A stretch of DNA of 8,364 nt from Chloroflexota bacterium (GCA_013694795.1 JACDBS010000060.1:1-8364); one strand, 5' to 3'; shown: positions 1 through 5,834, numbered from the stretch's first letter. Numbers and translations: made by a program. The notes: generated by a model not told the origin, from the sequence alone.

Positions 1-87
1 CCCGCCCGATCAGGGCCGAAGATCGGTCGCAACGACCCCTGCTATTGCGGCTCCGGCAAGAAATACAAGAAGTGCCACGGAGCCTGA
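1..87 (+). CDS. secA: SecA preprotein translocase ATPase, C-terminal fragment (SEC-C zinc tail)
   Basis: Only the last 28 codons lie in the window, read in frame 1 to the TGA at 85-87. The translated tail contains GRNDPCYCGSGKKYKKCHG, the SEC-C zinc-binding motif (C-x-C-x8-C-H) that ends most bacterial SecA proteins. In SecA this motif binds zinc and contacts SecB, phospholipid or the ribosome. SecA itself is the cytoplasmic ATPase that drives preproteins through SecYEG. SEC-C motifs also occur in other proteins, but a SEC-C terminus just upstream of prfB is the standard secA-prfB arrangement. The gene is cut by the window edge and is not itself broken. Confidence 0.9.
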   Translation, partial: PARSGPKIGRNDPCYCGSGKKYKKCHGA

Positions 88-172
88 CGAGCGCCGACTC
101 CTTCGCAGCGCATCCGCCCGCGGAACGTGGTCAATTGCCAAGACCCCAGTCTCTCCCCTCGCTCGATTGCCG
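88..172. other. intergenic gap between convergent secA and a small membrane-protein gene
   Basis: This 85-nt gap separates two gene ends that face each other. I see only short, weak inverted repeats such as GGTC/GACC around 130-150. There is no GC-rich stem with a T-tract on either strand, so no terminator is called. Confidence 0.4.
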
Positions 173-310
173 TTAGCCCCGTGGTGCGGGTGGATCCTCA
201 TCTGACGCGTCGCCGTAGCGGTGGCGGCGGCGCTGCCACAGGCGGAGGGGGAACAGCACGACGCACAGGAGAGCGATGACGCCGACGATGAGAAGGAACG
301 GATCGGGCAT
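173..310 (-). CDS. small single-pass membrane protein, 45 aa, unknown function
   Basis: Read on the - strand from ATG (310-308) to TAA (175-173). The protein has a short polar N-terminus (MPDP), one hydrophobic helix at about residues 5-25, a basic patch at 27-31 (RRRHR) and an acidic, proline-rich tail. This is the layout of a single-span membrane protein whose basic side stays in the cytoplasm. The frame is open further upstream to about 517, but that part lacks the character of a protein, so the ATG just before the hydrophobic stretch was chosen. No good Shine-Dalgarno precedes it. It converges with secA and diverges from the cysteine-rich gene. I do not recognise a family, and it could be a chance ORF; the helix followed by a positive cluster is the main support. 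Confidence 0.45.
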   Translation of the reverse strand: MPDPFLLIVGVIALLCVVLFPLRLWQRRRHRYGDASDEDPPAPRG

Positions 311-350
311 GGCGCACAAAGGATGGCACGGACCGGACCAATGTGCGGGG

Positions 351-378
351 TTGCGATATCTGGTCGGCTCGCTAGGAT
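351..378 (+). promoter_or_regulatory. possible promoter for the cysteine-rich gene and prfB
   Basis: TTGCGA (351-356) and TAGGAT (373-378) are separated by 16 nt and resemble sigma-70-type -35 and -10 boxes (4 of 6 matches each). The predicted RNA would start near 385, leaving a leader of about 170 nt before 558. The -10 resembles the TAGCAT and TAGACT elements upstream of smpB and ssrA. The rest of the divergent gap 311-557 shows no other convincing element. Evidence is by pattern only. Confidence 0.3.
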
Positions 379-557
379 GGCCAGAACAACGATCGCGCGG
401 CACGGAGATGCCGGCGACATCCGCTAGGTGGAGGGATTCGTTGAAGCAATTGACCGCACCTCCGAGGGTCCCCGTCCCACTCCCCGTCAGCACGGCGGCC
501 CACCTCCCACCGGTCACCCGCTTCCGAGACCCCTCCCAACCCTACGAAGACCTGATC

Positions 558-737
558 ATGTGCGAGCGTGATTGCATGCGCTGCAGCTATGCGGCAACGC
601 TCGACTGTGACGGCAACTGTGGCGTCTGTCCGCGCCAGGATTACTGCCCGTGCGTGAATCCGGCAAAGGTCCGCACGAAGCCGAATCGCCTGGCCGACAT
701 GGAGCTTCCCATGGTGGCTTCGGTTGGACGCAATTAG
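558..737 (+). CDS. cysteine-rich small protein with duplicated CX3CX2C motif, 59 aa
   Basis: ATG at 558 opens a 59-codon frame ending with TAG at 735-737. Eight cysteines fall in the first 32 residues (2, 6, 9, 17, 21, 24, 30, 32). They form two copies of C-x3-C-x2-C (CERDCMRC and CDGNCGVC) followed by CPC. Such spacing suggests metal binding (zinc or an Fe-S cluster) or a disulfide-rich fold, but the family is not one I recognise. The frame is open from 276, but the upstream part has no such character, so the ATG next to the first cysteine was chosen. No strong Shine-Dalgarno is visible. The last 14 nt overlap the start of prfB (TTG at 724), so translation of the two may be coupled. The non-cysteine C-terminus (33-59) is less distinctive. 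Inference: a real microprotein co-transcribed with prfB. Confidence 0.5.
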   Translation: MCERDCMRCSYAATLDCDGNCGVCPRQDYCPCVNPAKVRTKPNRLADMELPMVASVGRN

Positions 738-1843
738 GGACGAGGCCCAGCGCCTGGCTGAGCTCGTGCGCGACACCGCGGTGCGCCTTTGACCTCGCCC
801 GCGACGAGGCCGAGCTTGCCGAACTGACCGAGCGCTCCGCGGATCCCGACCTGTGGAATGACGCGAGCGAGGCGCAGACGATCATGCGGCGCGCCGAGGA
901 GCTGCGCTCCGGCATCGGGGCCTGGGCGGATCTCGAGCAGCGCGCAACCGGCCTGTCCGAGATGGCCGAGATGGCGGCGGACGATCCCGAAGAAGCCGCA
1001 TCGCTCCTGCCCGACCTCGAGCGCGATCTCGCGGCCCTGCAGGCCGACTGGGGTCGGATGGAGCAGCTGCTGCTCCTGGGAGAGCCGTTCGACGAGCGCG
1101 GTGCGATCGTATCGGTGCATGCGGGCGCCGGCGGGACCGAGAGCCAGGACTGGGCCGAGATGCTCCTGCGCATGTACCTGCGCTGGGCGGAAGGCCATCG
1201 GTTCAAGACCGAGATTCTGGAGGCGACCGAGGGTGAGGAGGCCGGCCTGAAATCGGTGAGCTTCAGCATCGACGGGCGGTGGGCGTACGGGAGGCTGCGC
1301 AGCGAGCGTGGCGTGCATCGGCTGGTGCGGATCAGCCCGTACGATTCGCAGAAGCGACGGCATACGAGCTTTGCGCTGGTCGAGGTCATGCCGGAGGTGC
1401 CGGAGGACGCGGCCATCGAGATCGATGACAAGGACCTGCGCGTGGACACCTATCGGGCCAGCGGAGCCGGGGGCCAGCATGTCAACAAGACCGACTCGGC
1501 CGTGCGCCTGACGCACATCCCGACCGGGGTGGTGGTGGCCGTCCAGAGCGAGCGCAGCCAGCACCAGAACCGGGAGCGCGCCATGGCGGTGCTGCGCGCC
1601 AGGCTCATCGAGCGCCAGGAGGAGGAGCGAGAGGCAGAGATGGCGCGCCTGCGTGGCGAGCACGTCGAGGCCGGATGGGGCAACCAGATCCGCAGCTATG
1701 TCCTCCAGCCGTACACGATGGTCAAGGACCTGCGCACCGGCGTGGAAACGTCGAACCCGACGGCAGTCCTTGACGGCGACCTCGACGCCTTCATCGAAGG
1801 CTACCTGCGCTCGCGTGTCGGGGACTCGACGCCCGCGGCATAG
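724..1843 (+). CDS. prfB: peptide chain release factor 2 (RF2), expressed through a programmed +1 frameshift
   Basis: RF2 recognises UGA and UAA stop codons and triggers hydrolysis of peptidyl-tRNA on the ribosome. Translation starts at TTG 724 (weak GGTGG at 713-717), runs 22 codons to CTT (787-789), meets in-frame TGA (790-792), and continues in the +1 frame from GAC 791 to the TAG at 1841-1843, giving about 372 residues. The usual length is about 365. Family landmarks: coiled N-terminal region, GAGGTESQDWAEMLLRMY, the codon-recognition tripeptide as SPY rather than the usual SPF (residues 204-206), and the catalytic GGQ loop at 249-251 within SGAGGQHVNKTDSAVR. TTG is the only usual start in the zero frame between a stop near 656 and the shift site; a second frame open from ATG 650 gives a non-homologous N-terminus and was rejected. 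Lies downstream of secA and 45 nt upstream of ftsE. Autoregulated: low RF2 favours the shift and therefore more RF2. Confidence 0.93.
778..793 (+). promoter_or_regulatory. prfB programmed +1 frameshift site (CTTTGAC)
   Basis: CTT TGA C occupies 787-793. The zero-frame peptide ends ...TAVRL at CTT, and the shifted peptide resumes at Asp (GAC 791), matching the conserved RF2 junction ...L-D.... A Shine-Dalgarno-like GCGGTG (778-783) ends three nt before CTT, the spacing at which AGGGGG stimulates the shift in Escherichia coli. Here the stimulator is weaker (GGTG). The in-frame UGA is decoded by RF2 itself, which makes it a feedback sensor. Confidence 0.9.
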
Positions 1844-1888
1844 CTCCGCATCGAGCGGCCGCACAATGGGTACCATCGGGACGAACCG

Positions 1889-2626
1889 ATGACATCCCTC
1901 CTGCGCCGGCGAGCGCGCACCGCAGATCCCGACGCCCCGGTCATCAGCATGGTGGACGTCGGCATGACCTACCCGAACGGGAAGGTCGCCCTGGCCGACG
2001 TGAACGTCAGCATCTCATCAGGCGACTTCGTCTTCCTGGTTGGACCGTCCGGCGCCGGCAAGAGCACGTTCATCCGGCTCCTCATCCGCGAGCAACTGCC
2101 CACGGCCGGCGAGGTCCGCGTCGCTGGTCGCGACCTGCTGCGCATGCGTCGAAGGCACGTGCCGGCGCTGCGCCGCCGCATCGGGATCGTCTTCCAGGAC
2201 TTCCGCCTGCTGCCGAACAAGACCGTGGCCGAAAACGTGGCCTTTGCCCTCGAGGTCACCGGCGCGACGGGCATCCAGGTACGGCAGCGGGTGCCACAGC
2301 TGCTTAACCTGGTGGGCCTGCACGAGCACGCCCACCACCTACCCACGCAGCTCTCCGGAGGCGAACAGCAGCGCACGGCCATTGCGCGCGCACTCGTCCA
2401 CGACCCGGCAATCCTCATCGCCGATGAGCCGACCGGCAACCTTGACCCGGTCACCAGCTGGGAGATCATCCAGCTCCTGATCCAGATCAACCAGCTCGGC
2501 ACCACGGTGCTCATGGCTACCCATAACCAGGAGATCGTCAACGCCATGCGCCGCCGCGTGCTGGCGCTGGAGGGCGGCCACCTGGTGCGCGATGAGGCCG
2601 CCGCGGCCTACGAGCGCGAGTACTGA
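1889..2626 (+). CDS. ftsE: cell-division ATP-binding protein FtsE
   Basis: FtsE is the cytoplasmic ATPase of the FtsEX complex, which sits at the division site and drives peptidoglycan hydrolase activation through FtsX. The 245-residue protein has a complete ABC set: Walker A GPSGAGKST (52-60), Q-loop Q103, signature LSGGEQQR (155-162), Walker B ILIADEP (175-181) and H-loop H212. The Q-loop region reads IGIVFQDFRLLPNKTVAENVA, as in FtsE rather than LolD- or MetN-type ATPases. The ATG at 1889 adds about 18 Arg-rich residues before the core. The next in-frame ATG (1949) would cut the first beta strand, so 1889 is preferred. No clear Shine-Dalgarno is present; a TACCAT box at 1871-1876 could be a -10 giving a very short leader. 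The stop lies 4 nt before ftsX, so the two are an operon. Confidence 0.96.
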   Translation: MTSLLRRRARTADPDAPVISMVDVGMTYPNGKVALADVNVSISSGDFVFLVGPSGAGKSTFIRLLIREQLPTAGEVRVAGRDLLRMRRRHVPALRRRIGIVFQDFRLLPNKTVAENVAFALEVTGATGIQVRQRVPQLLNLVGLHEHAHHLPTQLSGGEQQRTAIARALVHDPAILIADEPTGNLDPVTSWEIIQLLIQINQLGTTVLMATHNQEIVNAMRRRVLALEGGHLVRDEAAAAYEREY

Positions 2627-2630
2627 ATCG

Positions 2631-3530
2631 ATGTCGTTCCTGCGCTTCATTGGATTCAGTGTCGTTCGCGCCTGGCAGGGGTTCTGGCGCAACGCGATGA
2701 TGAGCTTGGCCGCGACCGCCACGGTGGTGCTGATGCTCGTCCTGCTGGCCGGGCTCTTCATCGTGATCGCCGGGCTCAATGCGGGGCTCGAGTTCATCGA
2801 GAGCAAAGTCGCGGTCACCGCACGCCTGGTCGACAACCTGTCGGACGTCCGACGGGAGCGTCTGATTGACGAGGTCGAGGCACTGCCCGGGGTTGCATCG
2901 GTCGCGTACGTGTCTCCAGCACGGGCCATGGAGCGGCTGGAGGACTCCTACCGCGAGATCGGCCGTGAGCTGGACCTCGGCGACCCGGATTCGCCCATCA
3001 CCCTCTTCGCCAGCCTGGAGATCAGCCTCACCGATCCTGACGCCTCTGGCGACGTGGGTCGCGCCCTCGCGGGCCACGACGATGTCGAGCGCGTGCTGAC
3101 CAAGCAGGCCGAGTACGACACGCTGCTCGGGGTCATCAACGTCATCCGCACCGTCGGCCTGGTGGGCATCGGACTCGTGGGGCTGACGGTCCTGTTCATG
3201 ATCATCAACACCATCCGCATTGCGGTCTACAGTCGCGCAAACGAGATCGAGATCATGCGCCTGGTGGGTGCCTCCGACTCCTTCATCCGATGGCCGTTCA
3301 TCCTCGAGGGAGTCCTGTGCGGCATCATCGGCGCGCTCATTGCCATCGTGCTGGTCGCGGCCATCTGGGATCCGATCCAGCCCGCCATGGTCACCGTCTT
3401 CCAGATGCCGACGGCGGTGAGCACCCAGTTCCTGACCACCCTGTCGCTGCTCCTGTTCGCCGTGGGCCTGGGAATCGGCGCCATCGGTTCCTGGATCAGC
3501 GTGCGCTCCTACCTGGGCGCCGGGCGATGA
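2631..3530 (+). CDS. ftsX: cell-division permease-like protein FtsX
   Basis: FtsX is the membrane partner of FtsE and relays ATP-driven movement to extracytoplasmic peptidoglycan hydrolases or their regulators. The 299-residue protein has the FtsX topology: a cytoplasmic N-terminus, TM1 at about 25-47, an extracytoplasmic domain at about 48-168, then TM2 (170-195), TM3 (225-247) and TM4 (268-290). The cytoplasmic loop ANEIEIMRLVGASDSFIRWP (203-222) between TM2 and TM3 is the conserved family signature and the FtsE contact region. ATG 2631 was chosen because it begins the typical MSFLRFIGFSV start 4 nt after the ftsE stop. The frame is open upstream inside ftsE, but that part is not FtsX-like. 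No strong Shine-Dalgarno is present, so translation is probably coupled to ftsE. Confidence 0.95.
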   Translation: MSFLRFIGFSVVRAWQGFWRNAMMSLAATATVVLMLVLLAGLFIVIAGLNAGLEFIESKVAVTARLVDNLSDVRRERLIDEVEALPGVASVAYVSPARAMERLEDSYREIGRELDLGDPDSPITLFASLEISLTDPDASGDVGRALAGHDDVERVLTKQAEYDTLLGVINVIRTVGLVGIGLVGLTVLFMIINTIRIAVYSRANEIEIMRLVGASDSFIRWPFILEGVLCGIIGALIAIVLVAAIWDPIQPAMVTVFQMPTAVSTQFLTTLSLLLFAVGLGIGAIGSWISVRSYLGAGR

Positions 3531-3588
3531 GCCGGGTCGGGTAGCCAAACCGTAATCAGGGCGATACCTCCTCCGCATTCGCCACAGG

Positions 3589-3594
3589 TAGACT
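3589..3594 (+). promoter_or_regulatory. -10-like TAGACT just upstream of ctpA
   Basis: TAGACT ends 10 nt before the ctpA ATG at 3605, so a transcript starting 6-8 nt downstream would have a leader of only a few nt. The identical hexamer forms the -10 of ssrA. No -35 match is visible at the expected distance and no Shine-Dalgarno precedes the ATG. A leaderless or near-leaderless ctpA mRNA is inferred. Confidence 0.45.
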
Positions 3595-3604
3595 TTCTGC
3601 CCAC

Positions 3605-4957
3605 ATGATCGATCCGAACCCCAACCCGCCGCCGACGCGCAGTCCCGTGCCCTGGGTCATCTCGCTCGCGCTGGCGGCCGTGGTCGGCGCCGTGTTGTTC
3701 TTCGGCGGCTATCTGGCCGGCGGAGGAGCAGGAAGTTCCGGCTGCGCGGCTCCAGACCAGGCGTTCGCAGCACTGTGCGAGGCCTACGATCGAGTCCAAC
3801 GAGAGTACGTGGACGAGCTCGATCCCGCCAAGCTCGCCGAGGGCGCCATCCAGGGCATGTTCCAGTACGGTGTCGAGGATCCGTATTCGGGATACATGCC
3901 ACCTGAGCAATACCAGCGGGCCCTGGGCGACCTTTCGGGCGCCTTCAGCGGCATCGGCGCCGAGATGGCCATCCGAAATATCGACGATCCGGGCGACCTG
4001 GCGGCATGCACGGAGCTCACATCCACGTGTCGGTTGGTGGTCGTGGCGCCGCTGAGTGACTCACCGGCGGAGCGCGCCGGCCTCCAGGCGGGCGACTTCG
4101 TGCTGGCCGTGGATGGCGAGAGCGTCGATGGCAGCACGATGAACGACCAGATCAGTGCCATTCGCGGCGAGTCCGGGACCGACGTCACGCTCACCCTCCA
4201 GCGCGACGACGACGAGCCGTTTGACGTGACGATCACGCGGGCAAAGATCACGCTGCAGGAGGTCGAGACCAGCCTGATCGACGCGCACATCGGCTACATC
4301 GGCCTCAATGGCTTCTCCGCTCCGGCCAGCGAGCAGTTCGCCGAGGGCCTGGGCGATCTCCTCGACCAGGGCGCTGACCAGATCGTGTTCGACCTGCGTG
4401 ACAACCCCGGCGGCTACATCGACGCGGCTCAGCAGATCGCCAGCCAGTTCATCGGTGACGGGCTGATCTTCACGCAGGAGTCGGCCGGCAACGACATCAA
4501 ACGTTACGAGTCGACCGGCACCGGAGTGGCAACAGATCCGGAGATCGAGGTCGTCGTGCTCATCAACGGCGGATCGGCATCGGCATCCGAGATCGTTGCC
4601 GCGGCGCTCCAGGAACGTGGCCGCGCCACGCTGGTGGGCGAGCCGACTTTCGGCAAGAACACGGTCCAGGTCTGGGGCCGTCTGGAGAACGACGGCGGCG
4701 TCCGAATCACCATCAGCCGCTGGTTCACGCCCGAGCACAACTCGGTGGCGCCCGACGGCGTCCAGCCGGATGTCGCGGCCGCTCGCAGCGCCGAAACGCC
4801 GCCGGAGGAGGATCCGATCCTGGATGCCGCGCTCGACTATCTCGCCGATCAGCCTGTTGCCCTCGAGGTCCGTCGTGCGGCACGGTCGGGATCCCCATCA
4901 GCGACCCTGAAGGAACCCATGGTGGTGGGCATTGTGGGCGCGCGGAGCATCTGCTAG
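3605..4957 (+). CDS. ctpA: C-terminal processing protease, PDZ/S41 family
   Basis: A 450-residue membrane-anchored serine protease expected to act outside the cytoplasmic membrane on envelope or peptidoglycan-related proteins. An uncleaved anchor helix lies at about 16-38 after a proline-rich start. A PDZ domain follows at about 110-213 (FSGIGAEM..., SPAERAGLQAGDFVLAVDG). The S41 domain has YIGLNGFS, DLRDNPGG (263-270), the nucleophile in GGSASASEI (Ser326 most likely) and the base Lys351 in FGKNTVQ. The 25-residue Ser-Lys spacing matches the CtpA dyad. Two oddities: the PDZ carries an insertion of about 14 residues with Cys135 and Cys142, and the usual FGKG is FGKN. The short C-terminus after the catalytic domain ends in Cys450. 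The gene follows ftsX by 74 nt; its TAG stop forms part of the -10 box of the next transcript. Confidence 0.93.
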   Translation: MIDPNPNPPPTRSPVPWVISLALAAVVGAVLFFGGYLAGGGAGSSGCAAPDQAFAALCEAYDRVQREYVDELDPAKLAEGAIQGMFQYGVEDPYSGYMPPEQYQRALGDLSGAFSGIGAEMAIRNIDDPGDLAACTELTSTCRLVVVAPLSDSPAERAGLQAGDFVLAVDGESVDGSTMNDQISAIRGESGTDVTLTLQRDDDEPFDVTITRAKITLQEVETSLIDAHIGYIGLNGFSAPASEQFAEGLGDLLDQGADQIVFDLRDNPGGYIDAAQQIASQFIGDGLIFTQESAGNDIKRYESTGTGVATDPEIEVVVLINGGSASASEIVAAALQERGRATLVGEPTFGKNTVQVWGRLENDGGVRITISRWFTPEHNSVAPDGVQPDVAAARSAETPPEEDPILDAALDYLADQPVALEVRRAARSGSPSATLKEPMVVGIVGARSIC

Positions 4958-4960
4958 CAT
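4932..4960 (+). promoter_or_regulatory. extended -10 promoter for the smpB leader
   Basis: TTGTGG (4932-4937) lies 17 nt before TAGCAT (4955-4960), which is preceded by TGC to form an extended -10 (TG-N). The -35 matches only TTG, so the extended -10 would carry the strength. The predicted start is near 4967, a few nt before the Shine-Dalgarno at 4972. The box includes the ctpA stop codon. Confidence 0.55.
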
Positions 4961-4971
4961 CGCCGGCAACG

Positions 4972-5057
4972 AAAGGAGGTGGTGTTGCTGATGGATAGTT
5001 CCAAGCACGCCACCACCGAGGCGGTGCGATAACACAGCTTCGCGTGGTGTAGCGAAG
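4972..5057 (+). promoter_or_regulatory. structured leader of smpB with perfect SD and complementary hairpin loops
   Basis: AAAGGAGGTG (4972-4981) is a 10-nt perfect complement of the conserved 16S rRNA 3' end. Hairpin 1 pairs GCAC-GCC (5005-5011) with GGC-g-GTGC (5020-5027), leaving loop ACCACCGA. Hairpin 2 pairs CTTCGC (5038-5043) with GCGAAG (5052-5057), leaving loop GTGGTGTA. The loop-1 ACCACC can pair either with GGTGGT at the SD (4978-4983) or, as CACCAC (5011-5016), with GTGGTG of loop 2. The structures therefore compete, as in translational or transcriptional attenuators. No known riboswitch class is recognised. The pairings are seen; the regulatory role is inferred. Confidence 0.5.
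4991..5032 (+). CDS. leader microORF upstream of smpB, 13 aa
   Basis: ATG 4991 to TAA 5030-5032 encodes MDSSKHATTEAVR. It follows the strongest Shine-Dalgarno in the window. GTG 4982, TTG 4985 and ATG 4991 are all in frame. From GGAGG (4975-4979), TTG 4985 has a 5-nt spacer and ATG an 11-nt spacer, so TTG (MLMDSS...) may be the true start. The 3' half of the ORF is the 5' arm, loop and 3' arm of hairpin 1, so a translating ribosome would melt that hairpin. The peptide has no domain. It may be a leader peptide sensing ribosome progress, or its sequence may be irrelevant. Confidence 0.45.
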   Translation: MDSSKHATTEAVR

Positions 5058-5060
5058 GGG

Positions 5061-5088
5061 AGAGCCGGCCGATACGGTCGGCTCTTTC
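5061..5088 (+). terminator. intrinsic terminator or attenuator hairpin before smpB
   Basis: AGAGCCGGCCG (5061-5071) pairs with CGGTCGGCTCT (5075-5085) over 11 bp, including one G-T, across a 3-nt loop, followed by a short run TTTC. The T-tract is short, so termination may be partial. It lies 50 nt before the smpB start, and I see no promoter between the two. Transcription of smpB must then pass through it, which points to attenuation rather than a simple gene end. Confidence 0.6.
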
Positions 5089-5137
5089 CATGCCCGCCCC
5101 CTGTTCCCCGTCACCGAAGCCGCACCCGACAGGACCA

Positions 5138-5602
5138 ATGCCCGACGAGACGATCGCCGTCAACCGGCGCGCCCACCATGACTACGCCATCGAGGAGACC
5201 ATCGAGGCGGGCATCGTGCTGACCGGAACCGAGATCAAGAGCGTGCGGGCGCACAAGGTGAACATCGCCGAGGCCTACGTTCGGATCGAGCGCGGCGAGG
5301 CCTGGCTCATAGGCGCGCATGTCGCCGAGTACGCCCAGGGCAATCGCTACAACCACGCTCCGACACGGACCCGGAAGCTGCTGCTGCATCGCGATCAGAT
5401 CTCCGAGCTGATGGGGCTCCAGTCGGCCAAGGGGCTGACGATCGTCCCGCTGCGGCTCTACCTGCGCGGCGGCGTGGCCAAGCTGGAGGTCGGCGTCGCG
5501 AAGGGCAAGAAGGCGCATGACAAGCGCCGATCCATTGCCGAGCGCGACATGCGCCGCGAGCTCGACCGCGAATCGAAGGAAGCGGGCCGCATCAAGCTCT
5601 GA
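5138..5602 (+). CDS. smpB: SsrA-binding protein SmpB
   Basis: SmpB binds the tRNA-like domain of tmRNA and brings it into stalled ribosomes for trans-translation. The 154-residue protein matches the family along its length: NRRAHHDYAI near the start, GTEIKSVR (30-37), the RTRKLLLH segment (77-84), LYLRGGVAKLEVGVAKGKK (107-125) and a basic C-terminal tail beginning KKAHDKR (124-130), which enters the mRNA channel. ATG 5138 gives the family-typical start. An in-frame ATG at 5090 would add a proline-rich stretch and sits against the terminator, so it was rejected. AGG at 5131-5133 is a weak Shine-Dalgarno. The partner RNA gene ssrA lies 232 nt downstream. Expression is probably controlled by the leader at 4967-5088. 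Confidence 0.97.
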   Translation: MPDETIAVNRRAHHDYAIEETIEAGIVLTGTEIKSVRAHKVNIAEAYVRIERGEAWLIGAHVAEYAQGNRYNHAPTRTRKLLLHRDQISELMGLQSAKGLTIVPLRLYLRGGVAKLEVGVAKGKKAHDKRRSIAERDMRRELDRESKEAGRIKL

Positions 5603-5687
5603 GCGCGCCACAGCACCCTCTCGTGAGTTGCACTCAACGCACCGGTCCACGACTTTCGCCTGGATTCGGCTCCCATCGGCGCCTGGA

Positions 5688-5705
5688 GTTGCGGTGCGAC
5701 GCAAC
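5688..5705 (+). terminator. small hairpin after smpB, weak terminator candidate
   Basis: GTTGCG (5688-5693) and CGCAAC (5700-5705) form a 6-bp stem with a 6-nt loop in the gap between smpB and ssrA. No T-tract follows, so intrinsic termination is doubtful. The rest of the 5603-5786 gap shows no ORF, tRNA or stronger structure. Confidence 0.2.
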
Positions 5706-5786
5706 ACTTGGTCGCGGTACCTTCCTTCGTAGATCGGTGCGCTGAACGCAACATCCGAGCAAGTCGCGGGCCGAATCGAACAGGCG

Positions 5787-5815
5787 TTCACATCGGTGCA
5801 CCGGTCTGGTAGACT
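5787..5815 (+). promoter_or_regulatory. ssrA promoter
   Basis: TTCACA (5787-5792; 5 of 6 consensus) and TAGACT (5810-5815) are separated by exactly 17 nt, and TGG in front of the hexamer makes an extended -10. The expected start near 5822 leaves about 13 nt to be removed by RNase P from the 5' end of tmRNA at 5835. Confidence 0.75.
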
Positions 5816-5834
5816 GGACGTCCAATCGGTTCGT

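Noticed and set aside
10..420. 136-codon frame on the - strand overlapping the secA end
   Set aside because: It runs across the SEC-C coding end, has low-complexity Ser/Ala/Thr repeats of the sort GC-rich shadow frames give, and competes with the better small membrane protein.
650..790. prfB start at ATG 650 in the +1 frame without a frameshift
   Set aside because: The upstream +1 peptide is not RF2-like, whereas the zero frame from TTG 724 gives a normal coiled N-terminus that joins at the conserved CTT TGA C.
734..1876. 380-codon - strand frame antisense to prfB
   Set aside because: It is complementary to a clearly identified gene and shows no domain; long antisense frames are expected at this GC content.
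2538..3578. 346-codon - strand frame antisense to ftsX
   Set aside because: It is longer than ftsX but rich in Asp/His/Gln/Gly without domains, a mirror of hydrophobic codons in ftsX.
5090..5137. upstream start of smpB at ATG 5090
   Set aside because: It adds a Pro-rich stretch absent from the family and lies two nt after the terminator hairpin without a ribosome-binding site.
5625..5637. palindrome TGAGT-TGC-ACTCA after smpB
   Set aside because: A 5-bp stem with no T-tract is too weak to call a terminator or an operator.
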